From NCBI GenBank assembly GCA_001542995.1, contig LFLA01000010.1:1-34591 (forward strand): DNA of 34,591 nucleotides, given 5' to 3'. Source of the stretch: Nitrospina sp. LS_NOB (GTDB taxonomy: Bacteria; Nitrospinota; Nitrospinia; Nitrospinales; VA-1). The notes beneath the pieces were generated by a model. That model made no database searches. It was not told where the DNA came from and saw only the letters and a program-made list of their open reading frames with translations. This document shows positions 24,260-32,376 of the stretch, in pieces (positions within the stretch are counted from its first letter, which is position 1; the number at the start of each line of letters is the position of its first letter). The translations under genes were made by a program, and so were the position numbers.

Positions 24260-25594
24260 ATGGAAGAATTTGATGTGTTGGTGTTGGGTGGAGGCTTGGC
24301 CGGGGTTTCGGCCGCTCTCAGAGCGGCCGAACTGGGTGGAAGAGTTTGCCTTATTGAAAGGAACCATATAGGCAAAGCGGGTTTTCAAAGAAGAAACACG
24401 CTTTTTATTGAAAACCGTTGCTCCATTGCACCTTCGGTAAGTTGGGAAGAATATAGAAATATTTTACATTCCGAGACTGAGCAATATTCCCAGTCTGTGA
24501 GAGAAAAACTAAACGTCGCGGGCGTGTCTGTCATAGAAGGGGAGGGAAGGCTTGCGAGTCCGACAGAGATTAACGTTGAAAAAAGTGATGGTGAACATTT
24601 GCTCTTAACGGGCAGGTCGGTGATTCTAGCTTATGGTTCTGATCCTCGATTCTCGGCCACCTTACCCCATGAGGAGGGCATTGTAATATCCATCGATGAG
24701 ATTCCCCAACTTGCCGCACTTCCTGAAAAAGTTCTTGTCGTCGGGGGTGGTCCCTTTGCCAGTGAGACGGCACTCGGGCTTCATAAAAGAGGATGCAAAG
24801 TTTTTCTTTGCTATGAACAAAAAGAATTGTTCCCACAATTGGATGAAGACTTTAATGCTGCGATAGAACCCCGGTTTAAAGAGAAAAAAATTAAAATCCT
24901 TCCGGGAAAGAAGTTGATTTCGATATACAAAAATAGCGATGAACTTGAAATTACTTTGGAGACGGGCATCAAGTTCTCCGTCCATCAAATAATAATTACT
25001 GGGGACAGGATGGGGGTTAAAGAAAATGACATCGCTGAAAAACTGGGGATTCGTTTGGGTGAACATCAAAAAGTCTTTGTAGACGATTCCATGATGACCA
25101 GCTTGCCTGGAGTGTATGCGGTGGGAAGTATAAGCGGCGAGTTGACCAGCGACACGCTTTCTCAGGCAGAAGGTAAAATTGCTGCAGAAAATGCCATGGG
25201 GAAAAAAAGGATACTGAACCGGGAGTGGGTTTCACAGGTCGCTCGGCTGATTCCTGATGTGGCATATGTGGGGTGTTCCATGAAAACAGCCCCTCAGCAA
25301 GGATTTCATCCTGTCGAGGGCGTATTCGAGGAGGGTTTCACAGGCGCTGAAAATATGTCCTCTCCCCAAACCGGGGGAAGATATAAAATAGTAGCAGATA
25401 AAAGATCACGTCTGATTGTGGGGGCACAGATTATTTCACATCAGGCTGCTGATTGGATTCCGATACTGTTATTATTAATTAAAAAGGGGGTCACGGTGGG
25501 TAATCTGGCCAATTCCATCACTTCTGAAGGGGCGAAAATTAGTGGCTTGTGCGAGGCGGCGCGGAATTGTGCAAGAGCCTTGAAGTCCCCATAA
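24260..25594 (+). CDS. Lipoamide-dehydrogenase-like flavoprotein lacking redox cysteines
   Basis: A 444-residue protein with the class I pyridine nucleotide-disulfide oxidoreductase fold: FAD motif VLGGGLAGVSAALRAAELGG (residues 7-26), second nucleotide motif VLVVGGGPFASETALGLHKR, an ATG-like VYAVGSISG region and a C-terminal dimerisation domain. The active CxxxxC after the first motif is absent (GKAGFQRRNTLFIEN in its place), and the C-terminal His-Pro-x-x-x-Glu is replaced by NSITSE. Dithiol chemistry of lipoamide dehydrogenase or mercuric reductase is therefore unlikely. A quinone- or NAD(P)H-linked oxidoreductase is possible. It lies 147 bases before the Rieske gene on the same strand. 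Confidence 0.85.
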   Translation: MEEFDVLVLGGGLAGVSAALRAAELGGRVCLIERNHIGKAGFQRRNTLFIENRCSIAPSVSWEEYRNILHSETEQYSQSVREKLNVAGVSVIEGEGRLASPTEINVEKSDGEHLLLTGRSVILAYGSDPRFSATLPHEEGIVISIDEIPQLAALPEKVLVVGGGPFASETALGLHKRGCKVFLCYEQKELFPQLDEDFNAAIEPRFKEKKIKILPGKKLISIYKNSDELEITLETGIKFSVHQIIITGDRMGVKENDIAEKLGIRLGEHQKVFVDDSMMTSLPGVYAVGSISGELTSDTLSQAEGKIAAENAMGKKRILNREWVSQVARLIPDVAYVGCSMKTAPQQGFHPVEGVFEEGFTGAENMSSPQTGGRYKIVADKRSRLIVGAQIISHQAADWIPILLLLIKKGVTVGNLANSITSEGAKISGLCEAARNCARALKSP

Positions 25595-25741
25595 AAAAGG
25601 TGGTTTCAGGCCAATTACTTCTTGCCTTGACTCGATATTTTAATTATGTTAAAAACCAACACTTTGACAGTCTATTCCGGCTTGTCAACCGGGTCTTAAA
25701 AAGTCCATGAGTCCACATAAAATTAGGTATTATTGAGCTTT

Positions 25742-26293
25742 ATGGCTGATGAGAAACCAAAAGAAAAAACGGCATCCAAAGAGGCAAAGGGAAAGGATGA
25801 GGCGCTGGAAACAATCTGGTCGCGCCGGGAATTTTTCTCGCTAGCGGGTTGGGCCGGATTTTTAGCTTCCCTGGGGCTATCTGCCTTATATTTTGCGCGG
25901 TTACTATTCCCTCGTGTTCTCTTTGAACCTTCCCCGATATTCAAGGCAGGAATACCCAGTGACTACACGGTTGGTGAAGTCAGTACCAAGTGGGTTACGG
26001 ATCAGCGTGTTTGGATTGTTCGCGATGAGGAAGGTATTTATGTCATTTTTGCGTTATGCACGCATTTAGGATGTACTCCGCGTTGGTTGAGATCAGAGAG
26101 TAAATACAAATGCCCCTGTCACGGTAGTGGTTTTACCAAGCAAGGGATAAACTTTGAAGGCCCGGCACCAAGGCCTCTGGAACGGTTAAAAATTGCTTTG
26201 GCTCCGGATGGGCAGATCATTATTGATAAAAGTAAGAAATTTCTTTTTGAAAAGGGTCAGTGGGGCAAACCGGGCGCTAAACTTTTTGTCTAA
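25742..26293 (+). CDS. petC: Rieske iron-sulfur subunit of the cytochrome bc complex
   Basis: This subunit takes one electron from quinol and passes it to a c-type cytochrome. The 183 residues begin with a Lys/Glu-rich stretch, then SRREFFSLAGWAGFLASLGL, a twin-arginine-like motif and membrane anchor. The soluble domain has both cluster loops, CTHLGCTPRW and CPCHGSGF, with the two extra cysteines that form the stabilising disulfide in bc and b6f proteins. That distinguishes it from the small ferredoxin at 2566. The ATG at 25742 is preferred over TTG 25733. The cytochrome b genes follow on the same strand. TTGACA/TGTCAA arms lie upstream at 25664-25688. Confidence 0.93.
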   Translation: MADEKPKEKTASKEAKGKDEALETIWSRREFFSLAGWAGFLASLGLSALYFARLLFPRVLFEPSPIFKAGIPSDYTVGEVSTKWVTDQRVWIVRDEEGIYVIFALCTHLGCTPRWLRSESKYKCPCHGSGFTKQGINFEGPAPRPLERLKIALAPDGQIIIDKSKKFLFEKGQWGKPGAKLFV

Positions 26294-26378
26294 TTGCTCG
26301 GAGACTTTTTTTAATATTTTTAGCCAAAAAGAATTGGGTACAAGATAGTAAAATTCCATTTTGATGGAGGTCTAAGTT

Positions 26379-27209
26379 TTGGCAAGTAATTCACCTAAGA
26401 TTCCGAATATCGCGGAATTGATGGATAAAATTAAAAGCGGCAAGATCTTCAGTGATATTGCCAAGGAAATTACAGAATCGCAGATATGGACATCTAGTTT
26501 CCGACATGGTTATGCAGACACTCCTCGAAACCGTGTACTGCAAATTGCCAGTAACGTCTGGTTGCATCTTCATCCAGTCAAGATTCAACGTCACGCTCTG
26601 CGAATAAAATTTACATGGTGCATGGGAGGAATCACTTTTCTCCTGTTTCTTTCCACGGTAGTGACTGGCGTGATCCTGATGTTCTATTACAGGCCTGTTG
26701 GTGAATATGCTTACTACGATATGAAGTATCTGCAATACGATGTTCCCTTTGGCATGCTCATGAGGAATATGCATCGTTGGGCGGCGCACGCTATGGTTAT
26801 CACTGTGTGGTTGCATATGTTTCGGGTCTTTTTAACCGGCTCGTATAAACCACCGAGAGAATTTAACTGGGTCATTGGGGTGCTCTTGGTAACGTTCACC
26901 CTGCTCCTAAGTTTTACCGGTTACCTTCTGCCTTGGGATCAATTGGCGATGTGGGCGGTCACCGTAGGCACCAATATGGCGCGTGCCACCCCGTTTCTGG
27001 GCAATGAAGGTCCATTTGCGGAATTCGTCGGGGCGACTCCAAGGTATGATGTCCGTGCCTTGTTGATTGGAGGGAGCGTAGTAGGGCCTCCTGCTCTATT
27101 AAGGTTTTACGTATTGCATTGTATTTTCATTCCTTTGGTTGCCGGAGCCTTGATGATCGTGCATTTCTGGCGAATCCGCAAGGATGGTGGAATTTCCGGC
27201 CCTCTTTAA
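26379..27209 (+). CDS. petB: Cytochrome b6-type subunit of the bc complex
   Basis: The 276-residue protein has four membrane helices like cytochrome b6. Heme ligands are His132 and His146 ([19 protein letters not shown]) and His247 and His262; the second pair is separated by 14 residues, as in b6 proteins. Cys81 in [13 protein letters not shown] lines up with the cysteine of b6 (YCLGGITLTCF) that binds heme c_i covalently. It starts at TTG with GGAGG eight bases upstream. The first 70 residues form a longer N-terminal extension than plant b6. Together with the next gene it forms a split cytochrome b. Function: quinol oxidation and reduction in the cytoplasmic membrane. Confidence 0.95.
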   Translation: MASNSPKIPNIAELMDKIKSGKIFSDIAKEITESQIWTSSFRHGYADTPRNRVLQIASNVWLHLHPVKIQRHALRIKFTWCMGGITFLLFLSTVVTGVILMFYYRPVGEYAYYDMKYLQYDVPFGMLMRNMHRWAAHAMVITVWLHMFRVFLTGSYKPPREFNWVIGVLLVTFTLLLSFTGYLLPWDQLAMWAVTVGTNMARATPFLGNEGPFAEFVGATPRYDVRALLIGGSVVGPPALLRFYVLHCIFIPLVAGALMIVHFWRIRKDGGISGPL

Positions 27210-27242
27210 AGGGCAGATTTTTTATTAAGGGGCAAGGAAAAT

Positions 27243-28004
27243 ATGGCTCAAGCGGCGGCACCAAAGAAAAAGGCAGAAGGGTTGGGTGGGGAAAAGCTCC
27301 ATGTTTGGCCGTACTTGGTCCGGTTGGAGTTTCTTTGCGCTATTCTCACCATTGTGGCTCTTACAGTATGGTCGATCGTTATTGATGCGCCGTTGGAAGA
27401 AGCGGCAAATCCGACCAAAACCCCAAATCCTTCCAAAGCGCCCTGGTATTTCCTCGGGCTTCAAGACATCCTGGTTTATTTCGATCCCTGGTTCGCCGGT
27501 GTTGTGGCTCCCGTCCTCATCATCGTTGGGCTGATGCTGATTCCGTATCTGGATGTGAATCCCAAAGGGAACGGATATTACACCTATCACGAAAGAAAAA
27601 CGGCGATATGGGTTTACTCCTTTGGTTTTCTGGTGCTCTGGATCGCTTTGATCATTATGGGGGTGTTCCTAAGGGGGCCGGGTTGGAACCTTTTTATGCC
27701 TTGGCAGTATTGGGACCCGCATAAGGTTGTGGCCCTGGTCAATGTTGATCTTCCTTATGCGTTCGGGGTTCGAACCTACAATGGGGCCATGCTTTTTGGT
27801 GGAGCGGTGATACTGGGATATTTTGCCGTGGGTACTGGGATCTATTTTTTCATGGAACGTAAGGCGCTCAAGAGTGTTGGTTTCTTGAGAATGTTTCTGA
27901 AAATTGAACTTTTCCTTATCATGATGGGCATTGTCATCAAAATTGTTCTCAGGCTGGGTTTTAATATCAAGTATGTATGGGTGACACCCTGGTTTAATAT
28001 TTAA
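27243..28004 (+). CDS. petD: Cytochrome b C-terminal (subunit IV-like) protein of the bc complex
   Basis: It supplies the C-terminal half of the split cytochrome b, with part of the quinol-oxidising site. The 253 residues are longer than the ~160 of plant subunit IV and hold about five membrane helices (near 27-47, 83-103, 121-145, 185-207, 217-238). The quinol-site motif normally PEWY reads APWY here (residues 66-69, in SKAPWYFLGLQDILVYF), so the proton-accepting Glu is missing at that place. AAGGA precedes the ATG closely. It is 33 bases after the b6-type gene and 23 bases before the cytochrome c gene. Confidence 0.9.
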   Translation: MAQAAAPKKKAEGLGGEKLHVWPYLVRLEFLCAILTIVALTVWSIVIDAPLEEAANPTKTPNPSKAPWYFLGLQDILVYFDPWFAGVVAPVLIIVGLMLIPYLDVNPKGNGYYTYHERKTAIWVYSFGFLVLWIALIIMGVFLRGPGWNLFMPWQYWDPHKVVALVNVDLPYAFGVRTYNGAMLFGGAVILGYFAVGTGIYFFMERKALKSVGFLRMFLKIELFLIMMGIVIKIVLRLGFNIKYVWVTPWFNI

Positions 28005-28027
28005 CGGCTTCAGGATCGGGAAATACA

Positions 28028-30676
28028 TTGGCTGAAGAAGAACAAAAAAAGGAATATAAAGAAGGGGAATTTGACGAGCATACCTCGTACAGCTTCCTCT
28101 TTTTTCTGGTCTCAACAGTAACGCTTTTTGTCACGCTTTGGGCGTTCTGGGATGATGAATATGCCCGCCGGGGCTACAAGGTTTATCAGGACCAGTTTCA
28201 CAAGGAGCAATATGCCGTAGCAGAAGCAAACTGGAAAAAGCTCAACGCGGAAATTGAAGAGACTGAGAAGCAAATTATAGAAAGCCTGGCTCAAAGTGAA
28301 GGCGAACTGGATTCTTCGGATTCCTATCAGGAACTGGTTGAGGAAGTTCGGCTCAAACAAGTAGCGGTGGATGAGCAGAAAGAACAGCAAAAGTTTTCCG
28401 GCAGCATGGTTGATGAAGCTTATTACTGGTATAAAAAAGCCTTGCATGCGGGGGAAAACTTTGATGTGCAATTGGCCTCTCTTCATTCCAGGCAAGGCGA
28501 GGTGGAATCTTTTAACCCGATCATCGCAGAAAAACAGGCGATTTTGCAGGAGGCGGAAAACAGGCTGTTAGAAGTCAAGGCTGATCAGATCAAGCTGGAT
28601 AAAGATCTGGCTCAGCTAACCACGGAACGAAGTAAGTTTGAATTGACCATGGACTATTACAAGCCGTTTCCTTTTTTCTGGAAGCCTGCGGAAATCCTTC
28701 AAACCGTAATTCCGGGCTTTGGCAAAAATGCCTTTAAAGAAATTATTTACCGGGTAGACCGGTGTATGACCTGCCATATTGCATATCAGGACGAACATTA
28801 TAAGGATTTTAAGCAACCTTTAAAGTCCCATCCCAATCTTGATATTCTGATTAAAAAGCATCCCCCTGAAGTGACAGGTTGTACCTGGTGTCATCTGGGG
28901 CAGGGAACGGTCACGGCTCCGGCTGAGCATGCTCATGGTTCGCATCATGAAACGGATCAAACGGTTGAAGTCAATGAACCCATTCTCCAAGGTGACTACC
29001 AACAGGCAACGTGTAGAAATTGTCATGCTGAAGTGATCAATTTGGATGGTGCTCCGCTTTTGTCAGAGGGGAAAAGGCTCTTTATCAAACTGGGCTGTCA
29101 TGGTTGCCATTTAGCGGATGGTTATGCCACACAGGCTAAGGTTGGACCCAGGCTTTATAGAGTTGCCAGCAAGGTTGATCCGAGTTGGTTATACCGCTGG
29201 GTAAAAATCCCCAGGGACTATCTGCCTAAAACCCGAATGCCGGAATTCCAGTTCGATGAAAAAGACGCAATGGCGGTTACGGCTTACCTTCTTGCGTCTT
29301 CGGATAAAGATTATAGTTTGCGTGTGAAGTTTGAATCGGGCGATGCAGAAAAAGGCAAGAAATTATTTGAATCTGTAGGCTGCCAGGGTTGCCATGAACT
29401 CGATGGCAGGGGAGAAACCCATGGGCCGGATCTAAGTCGTATTGGTAACAAGGTCAATGCTGATTGGCTGGTGACTTGGATCAGTAGTCCCCACAGTTAT
29501 AACCCCGCGAGTAAAATGCCTGACCTTCGGTTGGGTGATGAGAAGGCCACCGACATAGCTTCTTACTTAATCCAGTTCGGCAAAAAAGAAGTGATTCCCG
29601 GACTTGAAGCAAAACTTAAAGATCCCGAGTTGATCAAACACGGGAAGACAATAGTTCGCCGTAGGGGTTGTTTTGCCTGCCATGATATCAAGGGGATGGA
29701 AAGCGAGGGCCGAATTGCGCCGGAGCTATCCTCCTTTGGCAGAAAAATGATTGTGGAACTGGAGTTTGGTGACACGCATATTTCTCATACCTGGGATTCC
29801 TGGGTTAGAACCAAATTAAAAAAGCCGGATTCTTTCAAAACCGAACGGGTTTTAGACAAGATGCCCAATTTTCACCTTGCACCAGGTGAAATTGATGCAT
29901 TGGTTGTGCTCCTGAAAGGTTTCAATGGTACTAAAGTGCCTGTGCAATACCGCAGGATACTTTCTGATAAAGAGGAAATAATTGAAACAGGTCGCCGTAT
30001 AATCACCAAATACAATTGTAAGGCTTGCCATAATGTTGAAGGCGAAGGTGGACGGATTCAGAAATATCTCAAAGCGAAAGCGCAGTATCCTCCTCCATTA
30101 GATATGGGAGATTATCATGTAGGGGAACGCCTCAAAAGTTCCTGGTTGTATTCATTCTTGAGAGATCCGACACCCGTTAGAACCTGGCTTAAAGTAAAAA
30201 TGCCCACTTTCTCTTTTTCCGATAAAGAAGTGAGGGATCTGACGGCCTATTTTGAAGCGTTGTCTCCCGCTAGTGGTTATGAGGCCGGTGTTCATAAAAG
30301 TAAAGATGATGCAGTGGCGCAAAAAGGCGCTGAAATGGTCAACTACATGGATTGTGGCCGTTGCCATGATGAGGGGGAAAAAGGCATTGAGTTTTCACTG
30401 GCCAGCCAAAGGCTTCGCTCTAAATGGATTCCAAAATGGCTCAAAAATACCCGAGAAATGATCCCTTGGACCAAGATGCCTTCGCATTGGGTTAAGAAAG
30501 GGGATAAATACACGGTTCCAACCAAGTACAGCGAGATTGAAACGGTTGGTGATGTGGATACCCAGGTAAAGACAGTGGCAGATTTGATTGTTGCCTATAA
30601 TACCGCCGAACTGGACTTTGACTTGAGTCTGGGGGAAGGTGGTGGAGATGATGAGGAAGAAGAGGACGAAGAATAA
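28028..30676 (+). CDS. Octaheme membrane-anchored cytochrome c of the bc complex
   Basis: The 882-residue protein has one N-terminal membrane helix (about 22-40), a long coiled coil (about 50-205) and eight CxxCH heme sites, at residues 246 (CMTCH), 285 (CTWCH), 329 (CRNCH), 357 (CHGCH), 452 (CQGCH), 548 (CFACH), 664 (CKACH) and 776 (CGRCH). The later sites are in cytochrome c-like domains with the GxxLFxxxGCxGCH and KMPDLRL patterns, the latter providing a Met ligand. The C-terminus is acidic (GGGDDEEEEDEE). It probably faces the periplasm and accepts electrons from the Rieske protein in place of cytochrome c1 or f. The start is TTG after CATCA-type weak ribosome-binding sequence (AGGATCGGG upstream). 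Exact function is inferred from position. Confidence 0.93.
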   Translation: MAEEEQKKEYKEGEFDEHTSYSFLFFLVSTVTLFVTLWAFWDDEYARRGYKVYQDQFHKEQYAVAEANWKKLNAEIEETEKQIIESLAQSEGELDSSDSYQELVEEVRLKQVAVDEQKEQQKFSGSMVDEAYYWYKKALHAGENFDVQLASLHSRQGEVESFNPIIAEKQAILQEAENRLLEVKADQIKLDKDLAQLTTERSKFELTMDYYKPFPFFWKPAEILQTVIPGFGKNAFKEIIYRVDRCMTCHIAYQDEHYKDFKQPLKSHPNLDILIKKHPPEVTGCTWCHLGQGTVTAPAEHAHGSHHETDQTVEVNEPILQGDYQQATCRNCHAEVINLDGAPLLSEGKRLFIKLGCHGCHLADGYATQAKVGPRLYRVASKVDPSWLYRWVKIPRDYLPKTRMPEFQFDEKDAMAVTAYLLASSDKDYSLRVKFESGDAEKGKKLFESVGCQGCHELDGRGETHGPDLSRIGNKVNADWLVTWISSPHSYNPASKMPDLRLGDEKATDIASYLIQFGKKEVIPGLEAKLKDPELIKHGKTIVRRRGCFACHDIKGMESEGRIAPELSSFGRKMIVELEFGDTHISHTWDSWVRTKLKKPDSFKTERVLDKMPNFHLAPGEIDALVVLLKGFNGTKVPVQYRRILSDKEEIIETGRRIITKYNCKACHNVEGEGGRIQKYLKAKAQYPPPLDMGDYHVGERLKSSWLYSFLRDPTPVRTWLKVKMPTFSFSDKEVRDLTAYFEALSPASGYEAGVHKSKDDAVAQKGAEMVNYMDCGRCHDEGEKGIEFSLASQRLRSKWIPKWLKNTREMIPWTKMPSHWVKKGDKYTVPTKYSEIETVGDVDTQVKTVADLIVAYNTAELDFDLSLGEGGGDDEEEEDEE

Positions 30677-30738
30677 ACTTGCTCCACCTGCCAAAGATAT
30701 CATATTATTAATCATTAACAATCAATTGAGCGTATAAA

Positions 30739-30921
30739 ATGGAAAACTCAGGACTAGAAAACTTTCTTTTAATCGCGACCAAACCGGATAATATTCCCAT
30801 CGGAACTATGTTGCTGTTTGTGGGTTGGGTATTCTGGGTGGCTATTAGTCAGATGATCAAAAATGATCGTTGGATAAAAGAAGGTAAAAAAGAAAAAATT
30901 TGGGATGAAATGATAAAATAA
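30739..30921 (+). CDS. 60-residue single-pass membrane protein of the bc cassette
   Basis: Not recognised. The sequence has a polar N-terminus, one membrane helix (about 20-38, PIGTMLLFVGWVFWVAISQM) and a basic C-terminal tail (KNDRWIKEGKKEKIWDEMIK) placed in the cytoplasm by the positive-inside rule. It lies 62 bases after the octaheme cytochrome and its stop touches the start of the next gene. Size and position fit a small accessory subunit of the complex, comparable with small subunits of b6f, but this is inference. Confidence 0.65.
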   Translation: MENSGLENFLLIATKPDNIPIGTMLLFVGWVFWVAISQMIKNDRWIKEGKKEKIWDEMIK

Positions 30922-31437
30922 GTGGCCATTTTTGGGATTATATTCGTAGCGTTTTTTATTGGTATCATCCTGATTTTTTTCTTGAAGAAAACCTCGCCTC
31001 CCGCTCCACAAGAACAAATCCATTTCGACAGTCCTTCGGACGTCCCTGTCTATCTCACCGATAGAGACGCTTTCAAATCAAAGTGCGTTGAATTCATGGA
31101 AAAATTCAATCTTGAATATGTGCATTCTGTTTGGGCAGATGATCATGAGTTGGAAATTGCCATGAACGATGAAACGCCTGTTGTCGGTGGCAGTTATATC
31201 GCCCTTTGTATTATTGACCCCCCTGGCAAAACGGTCAATGCAATGAAGGTTAAAGGCTTTCTGGATACGGTGAAGGGGGAGGGCGCGTCACGGGGAATTT
31301 TGATCACCACGGGATACTTTTCCAATGAAGCGATTAATTTGATTGAGGAGGAGCCTGTTGAGCTGGTAAATGTGGTTTCATTTTTATCCTACCTGAAGAA
31401 ATTTGATATTTACGAAAATTCACCCGACCCATCCTGA
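30922..31437 (+). CDS. Membrane-anchored protein resembling the Mrr/restriction-endonuclease fold
   Basis: A 171-residue protein beginning at GTG directly after the preceding stop. It has one N-terminal membrane helix (about 3-21) and a soluble C-terminal domain. The segment KVKGFLDTVKGEGASRGILI followed by TTGYFSNEAINLIEEE and VELVNVVSFLSYL has the order seen in Mrr-type nuclease folds (GA..GI(F/L)(V/I)TT..F..EA ... (I)ELI(D/N)). However, the catalytic Asp...Q/E-x-Lys is not evident (ALCIIDPPG in that region), so a nuclease activity is not supported. It could be a non-catalytic derivative. Cytoplasmic or periplasmic side is uncertain. It ends the respiratory cassette; a palindromic repeat follows the stop. 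Confidence 0.6.
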   Translation: MAIFGIIFVAFFIGIILIFFLKKTSPPAPQEQIHFDSPSDVPVYLTDRDAFKSKCVEFMEKFNLEYVHSVWADDHELEIAMNDETPVVGGSYIALCIIDPPGKTVNAMKVKGFLDTVKGEGASRGILITTGYFSNEAINLIEEEPVELVNVVSFLSYLKKFDIYENSPDPS

Positions 31438-31487
31438 CCGGCGTACCGCCGGGGGCAAATTGCAATTGCCTGCCTCGCTAGAGGCGC
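31437..31487 (-). repeat. Palindromic interspersed repeat after the bc cassette
   Basis: CCGGCG-TAC-CGCCGG (31438-31452) overlaps the last base of the preceding stop, then GGGCAAATTGCAATTGCC and a second hairpin GCCTC-GCTA-GAGGC. In reverse complement ATTGCAATTT plus the palindrome follows the same order as before folP. It stands between the bc cassette and metF. Confidence 0.55.
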
Positions 31488-31506
31488 CTTGTGTTATTAT
31501 CGGGCC

Positions 31507-32376
31507 ATGAAAATAAATGAAAAACTAAACTCATCATCCCCCGTTTTTTCTTTTGAATTTTTCCCTCCTAAAGATTCCGAGGGTTTTGCAACCTTATATG
31601 AAACGATTGGCAAGTTAAAACCTGCTGCTCCGGGTTTTGTATCCGTGACATATGGGGCGGGCGGGAGTACACGTTCTAAAACCGTTGATCTGGTCGGAAA
31701 AATAAAAAATGACATTGGTATTGAGAGCATGGCCCACCTGACCTGTGTTGGGCATGACCAGCAGGAAATCCGTTCGGTGCTCGAAAGTTTGCAGGCTCAA
31801 AATATTGAGAATGTCCTTGCGCTAAGGGGTGATCCTCCTCAAGGAGAGGAGAAATTTGTAAAAACAGACGGTGGCTTTGAATTTGGCAATGAGCTTGTGG
31901 CCTTTATAAAAAAAAAATTTTCATTTTGTATTGGTGCGGCCTGCTACCCTGAAGGGCATGTGGAATGTAAGGACCTTGACAAGGATATTGAAAATTTAAA
32001 ACGAAAAGTTGACAGTGGGGTGGACTTCCTTGTTACCCAGTTGTTTTTTGATAACCGGTACTATTTTGAATTTATGGATAGAGCGCAAAAGGAAAATATC
32101 AATGTTCCTGTGATTCCTGGAATCATGCCTATTTTAAATCTCAAACAGATACAGCGATTTACCAAAATGTGCGGGGCGAGTCTTTCTCAATCTTTGATGG
32201 CTAAATTTGAAGGGGTTCAGGATGATAAAGAAAAGGTTCGGCAGATAGGTATTGAGCATGCCATTGGACAGTGCAGGGATTTGTTGGAGAACAAGGCCCC
32301 CGGTATTCACTTTTATACTTTAAATCGATCTAAGGCAACACTGGCCATATTGGGGGCACTTAGAGAATTCGCGTGA
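31507..32376 (+). CDS. metF: Methylenetetrahydrofolate reductase
   Basis: MetF reduces 5,10-methylene-THF to 5-methyl-THF with FAD and a reduced nucleotide, supplying methionine synthase or the Wood-Ljungdahl-type carbon route. The 289 residues from the ATG at 31507 show VFSFEFFPPKD near the N-terminus with catalytic Glu, FVSVTYGAGGSTR, HLTCVGHDQQEI, ENVLALRGDPPQGEE, ACYPEGHVE and DFLVTQLFFDN. An in-frame TTG at 31489 would extend it by six residues and is less likely. Its stop overlaps the next gene's GTG start by four bases (GTGA). No MetV-type partner lies beside it. Confidence 0.96.
   Translation: MKINEKLNSSSPVFSFEFFPPKDSEGFATLYETIGKLKPAAPGFVSVTYGAGGSTRSKTVDLVGKIKNDIGIESMAHLTCVGHDQQEIRSVLESLQAQNIENVLALRGDPPQGEEKFVKTDGGFEFGNELVAFIKKKFSFCIGAACYPEGHVECKDLDKDIENLKRKVDSGVDFLVTQLFFDNRYYFEFMDRAQKENINVPVIPGIMPILNLKQIQRFTKMCGASLSQSLMAKFEGVQDDKEKVRQIGIEHAIGQCRDLLENKAPGIHFYTLNRSKATLAILGALREFA

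Noticed and set aside
25664-25688. TTGACA at 25664 as a -35 box for the Rieske gene
   Set aside because: No -10 element lies at 16-18 bases; the TTGACA/TGTCAA pair could be an operator but arms of six bases are too short to claim.
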